DNA from: Pseudomonas frederiksbergensis
Lineage (GTDB): Bacteria > Pseudomonadota > Gammaproteobacteria > Pseudomonadales > Pseudomonadaceae
NCBI RefSeq assembly: GCF_900105495.1
Contig: NZ_FNTF01000002.1
Coordinates: 2,021,501-2,085,500, forward strand
DNA: 64,000 nt
Reading direction: 5' to 3'
Both the position numbers and the translations under genes were made by a program. How positions within the stretch are numbered: the stretch's first letter is position 1; every line of letters begins with the position of its first letter. The notes beneath the pieces are model-generated. The model had not been told where the DNA came from and made no database searches. It saw nothing but the letters and a program-made list of their open reading frames with translations. Of the stretch, positions 47,315 through 56,445 are shown in pieces.

Positions 47315-49612
47315 TCACATTTCTCCTTTTTGGGAGTGGGCTTCGATGTGCTGCTTTGGTGTCAGTCCACGAAGATTGTCTATGTCGTAGACTGCGCCAC
47401 CTTCGCTGATAGGCTTAACGTGGTGTATTTCAAATTTTTTCCGTCTGCCCACTTGTTCCGAAGACTTGGCACTTGGTGATAATCCATCTCTCAAATCAAT
47501 TCTATTGAGTGGAGTGAACTGTCTATTCAAAAATCTCTCACTTGCTACTGTCTTCCAAAAGACTCTGCGAAACGCTTTGAAACTCGAAAACTCCCGCCCC
47601 CGAAGTTTATCCGCAATCTGCTTGGGGATCGGCGCCCCTTCCAGCGTCGAGGCGGCACCCAACCAATTTCCTGAAACCGACTGTCCGCTCCCGCTGGCAA
47701 CACCGGGATCCTGTCGCCGATCCCTGAACATCGTGAATGTCGGAGGGATCCCGGAGTCGATCGGAAAGACGGTGATGAAACCGCCAAACCCGTAGCGGTC
47801 CAGCTCCGGAAACGGATCGATTCGTCCCACACCGGGGGTGACGGTAGCGCCTTCATAGATCGGCAGGTCAGTGTCGACCAGCGGAAATTCCGTTGAAGGA
47901 TCCTGCGGCTCTATCAGCGGCGTCCAGGTGATGACGGGGCCGTTGGAGACGGTGCTGCCGGAAACGTAAACATTCTTGCGTGCGTCAAAGTGAGCAAGCC
48001 TTACCGGAACACTGGCGGGCACTGTTACTCCGTCAGTGGTAACAACGACAATCTCTACGCTATTGCCTATGGTCCTTGAGCCGAGTCTCACCGGCAGGTC
48101 GATTTCCCCTCCGATAGCTGCCAGTTCATACAGGTCGGCCGTTGAATCAGGAGCGAGTTCTGACAGCGGAACACTTACGGAGAAAAGATCACCGCTACCC
48201 AGCCTGGAGGGAGCCAATAGAGCGGCGAACCCGACGAGTACCGGCGCTGCTACTGACGCGAGTGCGGCGATAGCCGCGGATACTGCAGCACGTAGCGCGG
48301 TCCTGAGCGCCAAGGAGGTCGCTGGGCTAACGCCGACAGTTCCTAGTGTGCCGGTAAACGTTGGGCCGAATGCCGCCATCGAACCGACATTGGCAAACGT
48401 GGGGCTTTGCCACCGAGCCTCTGTTTCCTCTCGCCATTGCGCCAGGAGGCGTGCTTGCTCGAGTTGTCGTTGGGTCTCAGCCTGTGCCGCTATTTTCAGA
48501 TTCGCTAGTTGAGCTTGACGTTCAGCCACGGTAGTCGCTGTATCAATGATTTTCCGGCGAAGCTCCAGAATCTCTCCTTCCTTTTGCAGTTGCCTTTGTA
48601 TCTGTTCGATGCGCTGCTCTATTTCCGTATGGAGACGAGCTTGTTCGGTTGCGAAACGACGAGCTGCCTCTACCTCATTGGCTTCAGCCTCAGCCAAAGC
48701 AGCTTTTAATCCTGCGATACGATCCTGCTTTCGCGCTTCTTCAGCCCGTAATTCGGCAGCAAATTCCGATCTAAGGTGCTCGAGACGTTCAGCGTTTTCG
48801 ATTTGTATCCGGGCTAATTCCGCCGCCATCCATTGCGCGTGTTCCTCTTTACGGCGAGCCACTTGTTGTTTTTCTTCTGCTGCCAAGCGTGCCACTTCCG
48901 CCGCGACCCGTTGCGATTCTTGTTGCGCTGCGAGTTGTGCCCGCTCAGCGGCAATGCGCTGTGTTTCACGTTCCGCAGCCATTCGTGCTTGTTCAGCGGC
49001 CTGCATGGCACTGAGGGTGTGTTGAAGATTGGCTGTTCGCTGGTGGAGTGACTGCAAGGTTTGAGACAGTAATCTGGCATCGATCGCGGCTCTGAGTGAT
49101 TGATTCAAGGCCTGCATGGCAACGCCATTCGGCCCCGGCCACTTCTCAATCTTTGTGGCCTTGATCATGAACTCATTGATATGCCGGTTAAATGGATCAC
49201 CTCCATAAAACGCGTTGGCAGTGGCTGTTTTACTGTGGAACTCTGCTGTTTTGCGTTCAGTGAGTTTGTTCAGTACCTCTAATTCCCGGGCGACTGATTG
49301 CAAAGGTGGAACTGGATTCGTAGGGCCTTCATATCGGGTCGCTGCCAGTTCTGCCTCGATGGTTTGCGGTAGTTGGCTGGACCGGGTCTGATATTCCTGT
49401 TCCAGCGCCTTCGTCGTATTTATTACGGTGCCTCGATTTTGATTGTAAGTCGAAACGCCGGGTCCAAATGGTCCTGCTTGCAAATGAGTTCCACTTCGAG
49501 GCGGAGGTGTAAAGTGATCGGGTGCGATGCCTACTGTATGTACAGGGGTAGTTATTTCTAGAAAACCTGGCGGCGAGTTATTTTCCTGCGGCGGTTTTGG
49601 TGATTTTTGCAT
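47315..49612 (-). CDS. S-type bacteriocin (pyocin) with colicin E9-like DNase domain
   Basis: 765-aa secreted antibacterial toxin. Residues 1 to about 170 hold a Pro/Gly-rich start; about 175-410 is a long charged coiled coil (EAARRFATEQARLHTEIEQR-like); about 425-475 is an Ala-rich hydrophobic stretch; about 480-650 is the Pyocin_S translocation domain; about 655-765 is the nuclease (GAPIPKQIADKLRGREFSSF, then the HNH residues H730, H731, N746, H755, H759). The start at 49612 has AAGGA 7 nt upstream. No signal peptide, as usual for pyocins. The receptor-binding part is unlike those I can recall, so the target receptor is open. Confidence 0.93.
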   Translation of the reverse strand: MQKSPKPPQENNSPPGFLEITTPVHTVGIAPDHFTPPPRSGTHLQAGPFGPGVSTYNQNRGTVINTTKALEQEYQTRSSQLPQTIEAELAATRYEGPTNPVPPLQSVARELEVLNKLTERKTAEFHSKTATANAFYGGDPFNRHINEFMIKATKIEKWPGPNGVAMQALNQSLRAAIDARLLSQTLQSLHQRTANLQHTLSAMQAAEQARMAAERETQRIAAERAQLAAQQESQRVAAEVARLAAEEKQQVARRKEEHAQWMAAELARIQIENAERLEHLRSEFAAELRAEEARKQDRIAGLKAALAEAEANEVEAARRFATEQARLHTEIEQRIEQIQRQLQKEGEILELRRKIIDTATTVAERQAQLANLKIAAQAETQRQLEQARLLAQWREETEARWQSPTFANVGSMAAFGPTFTGTLGTVGVSPATSLALRTALRAAVSAAIAALASVAAPVLVGFAALLAPSRLGSGDLFSVSVPLSELAPDSTADLYELAAIGGEIDLPVRLGSRTIGNSVEIVVVTTDGVTVPASVPVRLAHFDARKNVYVSGSTVSNGPVITWTPLIEPQDPSTEFPLVDTDLPIYEGATVTPGVGRIDPFPELDRYGFGGFITVFPIDSGIPPTFTMFRDRRQDPGVASGSGQSVSGNWLGAASTLEGAPIPKQIADKLRGREFSSFKAFRRVFWKTVASERFLNRQFTPLNRIDLRDGLSPSAKSSEQVGRRKKFEIHHVKPISEGGAVYDIDNLRGLTPKQHIEAHSQKGEM

Positions 49613-49903
49613 ATTCATATCCTTTTGAATTTGCGCGCTATTTAAGATGTAAGTTTTTTGGAGTGCATGCACTGCCAACAGTTTTGTCGTGCAACTTCAA
49701 GTTACAGCTAAATGAAAAGTAATGGGTCTGAGAGGCGTGTAGGCTTTTGCATATAAACTTGAGGGGAGTTTCGATAAGGTGGGAATACGGGCGCGATTGT
49801 CCTCTGCATTAAAAGATGTTTCTTATGCAGTTACAGGAAATGTCTTGTAGGACTTGTTTTAAATATCTAGTAAAACGGGCTGGCACAAAGAACAACCGCC
49901 CAT

Positions 49904-49931
49904 AAAAAAGGCCGCTGCAAACGCAGCGGCC
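49904..49931 (-). terminator. Orphan leftward intrinsic terminator
   Basis: On the minus strand GGCCGCTGC, GTTT loop, GCAGCGGCC, then TTTTTT. No recognised leftward gene ends just before it. It may end an unannotated small RNA or the remains of a gene in 49932-50388, or insulate the bacteriocin gene. Confidence 0.85.
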
Positions 49932-50297
49932 AAAGCAAGACGATTGATCAAGGAGCAATAAATCAACGTCAGTGAACACGGGGCGATGAGTCGAACATCT
50001 TCAATTCATCTGAAATCTGATACCAATGGCGTGGACTGGCCACCGCCATTGCTTCGTGCTTTGCGGCTGGTTGCCGTGAAAGCCCGGCAAGAATAAGGCG
50101 TTGAGCCAAAAGGAAAAATAGCGATTCAAGACATGCACTGTTGCAGTCTCGGCAACAGTTCCATTTGTCATGGGATCTGGGGCGGCTGCTGCAACAGGTT
50201 TGCGAGCACAACGCCCTATGCACCTGGCTGATAACCCCCCATCCAGCCCATCCATAACCCGCGCAAACCCCCGTCCCATGCGGGCATTCATCCTTTG

Positions 50298-50320
50298 GAG
50301 GTACATCGCGAATACCTCCT
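50298..50320. promoter_or_regulatory. GGAGGTA inverted repeat upstream of the DUF1302 gene
   Basis: GGAGGTA (50298-50304) and TACCTCC (50314-50320) with a 9-nt spacer, 68 bp before the DUF1302 start. Candidate operator; the MalT-like LuxR regulator encoded downstream is the obvious candidate to bind, but this is inference. Confidence 0.4.
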
Positions 50321-50388
50321 TGGTGCGCTTATCGCTCCCAACGTGGGGCAGTAGGGTGGGGCCTTCTGTCACTCACCGGGGAAGACGC

Positions 50389-52182
50389 ATGACAAAAACA
50401 ACAATGCGCGCCATCTTCACGCCGCAAGCGCTCGCTGCTGCGGTTGCCTTGGGTTGCTGCGCCCAGGCGCAGGCTGTTTCATTCAACATTGGCGAAATCG
50501 AGGGGACATTTGACTCTTCGCTGTCCGTCGGCGCGAGCTGGGGCATGCGTGATGCCGACAAATCCCTGGTAGGTGTCGTCAATGGCGGGACCGGCCAGTC
50601 TTCGACCGGGGATGACGGGCGGCTGAACTTCAAGAAGGGCGAAACCTTCTCCAAGATCTTCAAGGGTATTCATGACCTTGAATTGAAGTACGGCGACACT
50701 GGGGTGTTCGTGCGTGGCAAGTACTGGTACGACTTCGAACTCAAGGACGAGGACCGTGAGTTCAAAGCGATCAGTGACAGCGGTCGTAAAGAAGGCGCCA
50801 AGTCTTCCGGGGCGCAACTGCTCGACGCCTTCGTCTATCACAACTATTCCATCGCCGACCTGCCGGGCACTGTGCGCGCCGGCAAGCAGGTGGTGAGTTG
50901 GGGTGAAAGTACCTTCATCGGCAACTCGATCAACAGCATCAACCCGATCGATGTTTCAGCGTTTCGCCGTCCTGGCGCCGAGATCAAGGAAGGCCTGATT
51001 CCGGTGAACATGCTGTTCGCCTCTCAAGGCCTGACCGACCAACTCTCGGTGGAAGGTTTCTATCAACTTGAGTGGGACCAGACCGTCGTCGACAACTGCG
51101 GCACCTTCTTCGGTAACGACGTGGTGGCAGACGGTTGCAACAAGAATTACACGGTGGCCAGCCCGGCGATCGCACCGTTGCAACCGATCGCTGCCGCGTT
51201 TGGCCAAGGCTTCGAAGTCAGTCAGGAAGGTGTGATCGTACCGCGTGGTGGTGACCGCGATGCCCGCGACTCCGGGCAGTGGGGGACGGCGCTGCGCTGG
51301 CTCGGCGACGACACCGAGTACGGCCTGTACTTCATGAACTATCACAGCCGTAGCCCGACGGTCGGCACGACCACCGCCGGCCTGACAACGCTGGCACGGA
51401 TCCCGGCCATCGTCGGTGCCGCCAACAGAATCGCGCCCGGCACCGGTTCGGCACTGGCTCAAAGTGTGATGCTCGGACGCGGCCAGTATTACCTCGAGTA
51501 CCCGGAAGACATTCGCCTCTACGGCGCGAGCTTTTCCACCACCTTGCCTACCGGTACGGCGTGGACCGGCGAGATCAGCTATCGCCCCAACGCTCCGGTG
51601 CAAGTCAACACCAACGACCTGACCCTGGCCTTGCTCAACCCGATTGCAGGCGGCGCGGCATCGCCTGTCGCCACCACGCCAGGTGCCGACAACAAAGGCT
51701 ACCGCCGCAAGGAAGTGACACAGGTCCAGAGCACCCTGACGCACTTCTTCGACCAAGTGCTGGGCGCCCAGCGGTTGACCCTGGTTGGCGAGGCGGCGGT
51801 GGTGCACGTCGGTGGCCTGGAGTCGCGATCCGAATTGCGTTACGGCCGTGACTCGGTCTATGGCCAGTATGGTTTTGGCGGCGATACCGACGGCTTTGTC
51901 ACTTCGACCTCCTGGGGTTACCGCGCCCGGGCGATCCTCGATTACGCCAACGTGATTGGCGGGATCAACCTCAAGCCCAACCTGTCCTGGTCCCATGACG
52001 TCGCCGGCTACGGCCCCAACGGGCTGTTCAACGAAGGCGCCAAGGCCGTCAGCGTCGGCGTCGATGCCGACTACCGCAACACCTATACCGCGAGCCTCAG
52101 TTACACCGATTTCTTCGGCGGTGACTACAACACCCTGGAAGACCGCGACTTCCTGGCGCTGAGTTTCGGCGTGAACTTCTGA
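50389..52182 (+). CDS. DUF1302 family outer-membrane-like protein
   Basis: 597-aa secreted protein. The start ATG at 50389 gives a signal peptide (MTKTTMRAIFTPQALAAAVALGCCAQAQA) followed by DUF1302 (SFNIGEIEGTFDSSLSVGASWGM). The many amphipathic beta strands and the C-terminal end DRDFLALSFGVNF, with terminal phenylalanine, suggest an outer-membrane barrel. The frame stays open 73 codons upstream but that part is non-coding in character. It pairs with the DUF1329 gene 23 nt downstream. In P. putida a homologous pair has been linked to use of fatty esters by mutant fitness; the function is not proven. Confidence 0.87.
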   Translation: MTKTTMRAIFTPQALAAAVALGCCAQAQAVSFNIGEIEGTFDSSLSVGASWGMRDADKSLVGVVNGGTGQSSTGDDGRLNFKKGETFSKIFKGIHDLELKYGDTGVFVRGKYWYDFELKDEDREFKAISDSGRKEGAKSSGAQLLDAFVYHNYSIADLPGTVRAGKQVVSWGESTFIGNSINSINPIDVSAFRRPGAEIKEGLIPVNMLFASQGLTDQLSVEGFYQLEWDQTVVDNCGTFFGNDVVADGCNKNYTVASPAIAPLQPIAAAFGQGFEVSQEGVIVPRGGDRDARDSGQWGTALRWLGDDTEYGLYFMNYHSRSPTVGTTTAGLTTLARIPAIVGAANRIAPGTGSALAQSVMLGRGQYYLEYPEDIRLYGASFSTTLPTGTAWTGEISYRPNAPVQVNTNDLTLALLNPIAGGAASPVATTPGADNKGYRRKEVTQVQSTLTHFFDQVLGAQRLTLVGEAAVVHVGGLESRSELRYGRDSVYGQYGFGGDTDGFVTSTSWGYRARAILDYANVIGGINLKPNLSWSHDVAGYGPNGLFNEGAKAVSVGVDADYRNTYTASLSYTDFFGGDYNTLEDRDFLALSFGVNF

Positions 52183-52205
52183 TCTGGCTGAGAAGGATGA
52201 TTTCA

Positions 52206-53573
52206 ATGCGCAAGACGATTCTGCAATGCGGCGCCCTGGCCTTGAGTCTGTTGGCTGCCAACGTAATGGCGGCGGTCTCGCCGGAAGAAGCCAACAAGCT
52301 TGCCTCCAGCCTCACGCCGTTGGGCGCCGAAAAGGCCGGCAACGCCGACGGCTCGATCCCGGCCTGGACCGGCGGCATCCCGAAAAATGCCGGCGCAGTG
52401 GACAGCAAAGGTTTCCTGGCTGACCCGTTCGCCAGTGAAAAACCGCTGTTCACCATCACCGCCGCGACGGTCGACAAGTACAAAGACAAGTTGTCGGATG
52501 GCCAGGTAGCGATGTTCAAACGCTACCCTGAAACCTACAAGATCCCGGTCTACCCGACTCACCGCACCGTGGGCCTGCCCCCGGAGATTTACGAGTCGGC
52601 CAAGCGCAGTGCGCTGAACGTGAACAGCATCAATGACGGGAACGGCCTGGCCAATTTCACCGGCAACCGCTACTACGCGTTCCCGATTCCGAAGAACGGC
52701 GTCGAGGTGTTGTGGAACCACATCACCCGCTATCACGGCGGCAACCTGCGCCGCATCATCACTCAGGTGACCCCGCAAACGAACGGCAGCTACACGCCGA
52801 TCCGCTTCGAAGAAGAGATCGCCGTACCGCAACTGATGAAGGACCTGGACCCGGAAAAAGCCGCCAACGTGCTGACCTTCTTCAAGCAATCGGTGACGGC
52901 CCCGGCACGCCTGGCGGGTAACGTGCTGCTGGTGCATGAAACCCTCGATCAGGTGAAAGAACCGCGCTTGGCGTGGATCTACAACGCCGGCCAGCGCCGT
53001 GTACGTCGCGCACCGCAAGTGGCTTATGACGGGCCGGGTACTGCCGCTGATGGCCTGCGCACGTCCGACAACTTCGACATGTTCTCCGGCGCACCGGATC
53101 GCTACGACTGGAAACTGGTCGGCAAGAAGGAAATGTACATCCCTTACAACAGCTACAAACTCGACTCGCCGAGCCTCAAGTACGACGACATCGTCAAGGC
53201 CGGGCATATCAATCAGGACCTGACCCGCTATGAATTGCACCGGGTCTGGGAAGTGATCGGTACGGTCAAGGCGAGCGAACGGCACATCTACGCCAAACGC
53301 CACATGTACCTCGACGAAGACAGCTGGCAAGTGGCGCTGGCGGACCATTACGACGGTCGCGGTCAGCTGTGGCGAGTGGCCGAGGGGCACGCTCAGTACT
53401 ACTACGATCATCAGACCCCGGCCTACACCCTCGAAGCGCTCTACGACATCATTGCCGGCCGATACATTGCCCTGGGAATGAAGAACGAAGAGAAGCGCAG
53501 TTTCGAATTCGGCTTCGAAGCCAAGGCTGCCGACTACACGCCATCGGCCTTGCGCGCCGAGGGCGTTCGGTAG
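52206..53573 (+). CDS. DUF1329 family periplasmic protein
   Basis: 455-aa protein with a signal peptide (MRKTILQCGALALSLLAANVMA). DUF1329 motifs: LGAEKAGNADGSIPAWTGGIPK at the mature start, ETYKIPVYPTHRTVGLP, and RVRRAPQVAYDGPGTAADGLRTSDNFD. The fold is LolB/LolA-like by family knowledge, so lipid handling with the DUF1302 barrel is plausible. ATG at 52206 was chosen because AAGG lies 9 nt upstream; an ATG three codons earlier overlaps that site. Confidence 0.9.
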   Translation: MRKTILQCGALALSLLAANVMAAVSPEEANKLASSLTPLGAEKAGNADGSIPAWTGGIPKNAGAVDSKGFLADPFASEKPLFTITAATVDKYKDKLSDGQVAMFKRYPETYKIPVYPTHRTVGLPPEIYESAKRSALNVNSINDGNGLANFTGNRYYAFPIPKNGVEVLWNHITRYHGGNLRRIITQVTPQTNGSYTPIRFEEEIAVPQLMKDLDPEKAANVLTFFKQSVTAPARLAGNVLLVHETLDQVKEPRLAWIYNAGQRRVRRAPQVAYDGPGTAADGLRTSDNFDMFSGAPDRYDWKLVGKKEMYIPYNSYKLDSPSLKYDDIVKAGHINQDLTRYELHRVWEVIGTVKASERHIYAKRHMYLDEDSWQVALADHYDGRGQLWRVAEGHAQYYYDHQTPAYTLEALYDIIAGRYIALGMKNEEKRSFEFGFEAKAADYTPSALRAEGVR

Positions 53574-53596
53574 TGGGTTGATACATCAGCAGTACA

Positions 53597-53623
53597 AAAG
53601 GCGACCGGGTGGTCGCCTTTTTT
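53597..53623 (+). terminator. Intrinsic terminator after the DUF1329 gene
   Basis: AAAGGCGACC, loop GGGT, GGTCGCCTTTTTT; 23 bp past the stop, separating the structural pair from the regulator gene. Confidence 0.92.
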
Positions 53624-53712
53624 ATGGCTGCCAATCAGCGTGCTGAATACTTCTCAACAAGCGGCTAAGAGAGGGCTAGGGTTGCCGGACAATTATAAAA
53701 AGGCACGCCGCA

Positions 53713-56262
53713 ATGACCGCCATGATCCCGTGTCTGGACCGTCCTGGATTCCTGCCCCGTCTGTCCACCCATCACCTGTCACGGTCTCGCTTGACCGAGC
53801 CGTTACTGGCCTCCACGGCACGGGTGAAATTACTCTGCGCGCCGGCCGGCAGCGGCAAGACTGCGCTGCTCGCCGAATGCCTGTTGCAGGCCCCGCCCCA
53901 TTGCCGCGTGTTCTGGTTGCCATTGTCTGGCGTGGTGTTGAGCGCGGCGGATTTTCGTCATCGTCTGGCGGAAACCCTGGGGCTGGCTTCGTCGGACGAA
54001 TCCGAGTTGCTGGGCTATCTGGCCCGATTGCAGACGCCGACCTGGCTGTTTCTCGATGATTATTGCCGCTTGCCTGACCCGGAGTTGGACCTGTTGCTCG
54101 ATCGCATGCTGGCGACCAGCAGCCCGATGCTGACCTGGTGGCTGGGTGCTCGCCGCCGCCCGCCCTGCAACTGGCCAAGATTGCTGCTCGACGATGAGTT
54201 GTACGAATGCGAAAGCACCTCGCTGGCTTTTACGGCAGATGAAGTCGAGCAGATCGTGCAGCCATGGGTACCGGAGCAGGCCGGCAAAGTGGCCAGTCGG
54301 ATCATCCAGCGCACCGGCGGCTGGTGTGCCGGTGTGCGGATTGCATTGCTGCAAAAGTGCGATTGGTCGCGGCAGAACAAACCCCTGGGACGGGCGGACA
54401 CCTTGCTCGATTATCTGGAGCATGAGTTGTTCAACTCGCTGACGCCTGAGTTGAGCGAAGCCTGGCGCGTGCTGGCCCACTTGCCCCGCTTCAATGCCCG
54501 GCTGTGCGATCACCTGTTCGGGGCCGGAGAGGGCGCTCAGTACTTGCGGACCTTGCAAACGCTGGGCTGTTTTATCGAACCTTGGGGCGACTCCACCGAT
54601 TGGCTGCAGATATTCACCCCGTTCACCCAGTTGTTGCGCGATGAGCAATGGCCGGCGGGACGCTCCTGGCATCGGCGTGCCTGCCAATGGTTCTGTACCG
54701 AACAGGACTGGAAATCGGCCTTCGAACAGGCCTTGCTCGCCGAGGAGTACGAAGTGGCGGTCAGCCTGTTGCAGCACTTCAGTTTCGAGCATTTGTTCGA
54801 GGAGCAAACGGTGGTGCTGTTGTTGCGTTTGCATGAGCAGCAAGGTGAAGAGCTGACGCTGGGCAGCCCGCAATTGGTCGGATTGATTACAGCTGCGCTG
54901 TTGTTCGCCGGACGTTTCGACCAGGCGACTGCCTGCATCGCTCATTTGGCGCATTTCACGCCTCAACCCTCGGCAGTGCTTGAGCGTCAACTGATTGCAC
55001 GTTGGCAGGCCCTGCAAGGTTGGTTGCTGCATTTACAGGGCCGAATGGAGGCTTCGCGCGCGCACTTTCTTGACGCGTTGAGCGCGCTCGATCCCGAGTG
55101 TTGGACGGCGCGCCTGATGTGTTTGTCCGGTTTGACGCAACAGGCATTGCTAAGGGGCGAACTCGACGTGGCGCAAGCCCACAACCGCGACGCGCTGTGC
55201 CTGGCGCGGGCGCAAGGCTCGCTGGTGTTCGAGGGCCTGATGGAGCTCGATCACGCGCAATGGCTGGAGCAGCGGGGTGCCCCGGCTCGCGCCGAGAGTT
55301 TATTGCTCAACATACATGAACTGCTCTGCCAGCAGGCCGACCGGCCCGCGCCGTTGCTTGGGCGTATCGCTTTACGACGTGGGCGACTGGCGTTAACCAT
55401 GGGCCAGGATGAACATGCACGCGAGTGCTTTCAGCGCGGTCTTGAGTTGTGTCTGCGCAGTCACGACAAGCGTGTGTTATATGGATTTCTTGGTCTCGCG
55501 CAACTGGCGGCCAATCAGGGTGATTACACCCAGGCGTTTGTACAATTGCGCGATGCTGAACGGCTGATGCAGCAGCGGAAAATTCCGGATACCGTCTATC
55601 GTGGCGTCCTGTTGCAAGTCAGCAGTCAGTTCTGGTTGCAGCAGGGGCGACCGCAACTGGCCCATGAGGCACTGGCGCGGGTACTGCGTCATTATTGTGG
55701 GCCGCAGGCTCGCCAGGCTCCCCCGGCCACACTGGAGCTAATTCCACGGATTGAGTATCTGTTGATTCTGGCCGAGGTTTATCTGCAACAGCTCAGCAAC
55801 GCCGAAGCGTTGCTTCAAACACTGATCGACAATGCGCACGCCAATGGCATGTACGCCCTCGAAGCGGAATTGCATCTGGCGCGGGCCGAAGTGATCTGGC
55901 TGGAGGGGGAATCGCATCTGGCCACTGCAGCTTTGCAAGAAGGGGAGCAAATGATTAGCCGTTGCCAAGGGCGGCAAGCGTGGCGTGAGTTGCAATTGCG
56001 GCAACCCCAGTGGCTGCGTACATCTGAAATGTCGATCACCGAATTGTCTGTTGAGGCGCACAGTTCCAGTCCCCTCAGTAAACGGGAGCTTGAAGTTTTG
56101 CAGCTGATCGCACAGGGCAACTCCAATCAACAGATTGCCGATGTGTTGTTTATCTCGTTGCATACAGTAAAAACTCATGCCCGTAGAATTAATGGAAAGT
56201 TGGGGGTTGAGCGAAGAACGCAAGCTGTGGCCAAGGCTAAGTTGTTAGGTGTGTGCTCGTAA
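53713..56262 (+). CDS. MalT-like LuxR-family ATP-dependent regulator (LAL type)
   Basis: 849-aa transcription activator with an N-terminal STAND NTPase (Walker A LLCAPAGSGKTALL, about residues 39-52; LFLDDYCRLPDPELDLL as Walker B), a long TPR-like helical middle, and a C-terminal LuxR HTH (LSKRELEVLQLIAQGNSNQQIADVLFISLHTVKTHARRI, about 790-830). Such LAL regulators respond to a small inducer. It follows the DUF1302/DUF1329 pair, as in other pseudomonads, and is the likely regulator of that pair. Confidence 0.92.
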   Translation: MTAMIPCLDRPGFLPRLSTHHLSRSRLTEPLLASTARVKLLCAPAGSGKTALLAECLLQAPPHCRVFWLPLSGVVLSAADFRHRLAETLGLASSDESELLGYLARLQTPTWLFLDDYCRLPDPELDLLLDRMLATSSPMLTWWLGARRRPPCNWPRLLLDDELYECESTSLAFTADEVEQIVQPWVPEQAGKVASRIIQRTGGWCAGVRIALLQKCDWSRQNKPLGRADTLLDYLEHELFNSLTPELSEAWRVLAHLPRFNARLCDHLFGAGEGAQYLRTLQTLGCFIEPWGDSTDWLQIFTPFTQLLRDEQWPAGRSWHRRACQWFCTEQDWKSAFEQALLAEEYEVAVSLLQHFSFEHLFEEQTVVLLLRLHEQQGEELTLGSPQLVGLITAALLFAGRFDQATACIAHLAHFTPQPSAVLERQLIARWQALQGWLLHLQGRMEASRAHFLDALSALDPECWTARLMCLSGLTQQALLRGELDVAQAHNRDALCLARAQGSLVFEGLMELDHAQWLEQRGAPARAESLLLNIHELLCQQADRPAPLLGRIALRRGRLALTMGQDEHARECFQRGLELCLRSHDKRVLYGFLGLAQLAANQGDYTQAFVQLRDAERLMQQRKIPDTVYRGVLLQVSSQFWLQQGRPQLAHEALARVLRHYCGPQARQAPPATLELIPRIEYLLILAEVYLQQLSNAEALLQTLIDNAHANGMYALEAELHLARAEVIWLEGESHLATAALQEGEQMISRCQGRQAWRELQLRQPQWLRTSEMSITELSVEAHSSSPLSKRELEVLQLIAQGNSNQQIADVLFISLHTVKTHARRINGKLGVERRTQAVAKAKLLGVCS

Positions 56263-56445
56263 AAGTGCCTGTGCTTGATTTTATTTATATAGAGTTGGAC
56301 TTGTGTGTTGTTGTTTCTGGTAATAAATTGTTCGCGTTTATCATATCTTGTATTTTTTTACTCGTGTTTCTTTGTGTTGTTCTGGAATAAGTTTTCGCTA
56401 AGTGCTTTGACACCAGGTCAGGCATAAATGTGTTAACAAAGGACA
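56263..56445. other. AT-rich intergenic region before the DUF6543 gene
   Basis: 183 bp, clearly richer in A and T than the surroundings (for example GATTTTATTTATATAGAG, TTGTATTTTTTTACTCG). It probably holds the promoter of the next gene; AAAGGACA is its ribosome-binding site. No operator was recognised. The base bias is a hint that the next gene was acquired. Confidence 0.45.

Larger units (their letters stand above)
49613..50388. other. 776-bp intergenic region between bacteriocin and DUF1302 genes
   Basis: The left part (49613-49900) is AT-rich and should contain the leftward bacteriocin promoter. CTGCAT…ATGCAG (49804-49809, 49825-49830) is a possible operator dyad. No PrtN P-box repeat or canonical LexA box was recognised. 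The middle has a strong leftward terminator (49904-49931). Weak leftward frames exist at 49969-50223 and 50001-50372 but resemble no protein. The right part carries GGAGGTA–TACCTCC (50298-50320). Confidence 0.5.

Noticed and set aside
49969..50372. Two overlapping leftward frames (84 and 123 codons) before the DUF1302 gene
   Set aside because: They resemble no protein family I can name. Their position before a leftward terminator is interesting, so the region is reported as a finding rather than as genes.
50170..50388. 73-codon upstream extension of the DUF1302 gene
   Set aside because: The signal peptide begins at the ATG at 50389; an extension would bury it and has no coding character.
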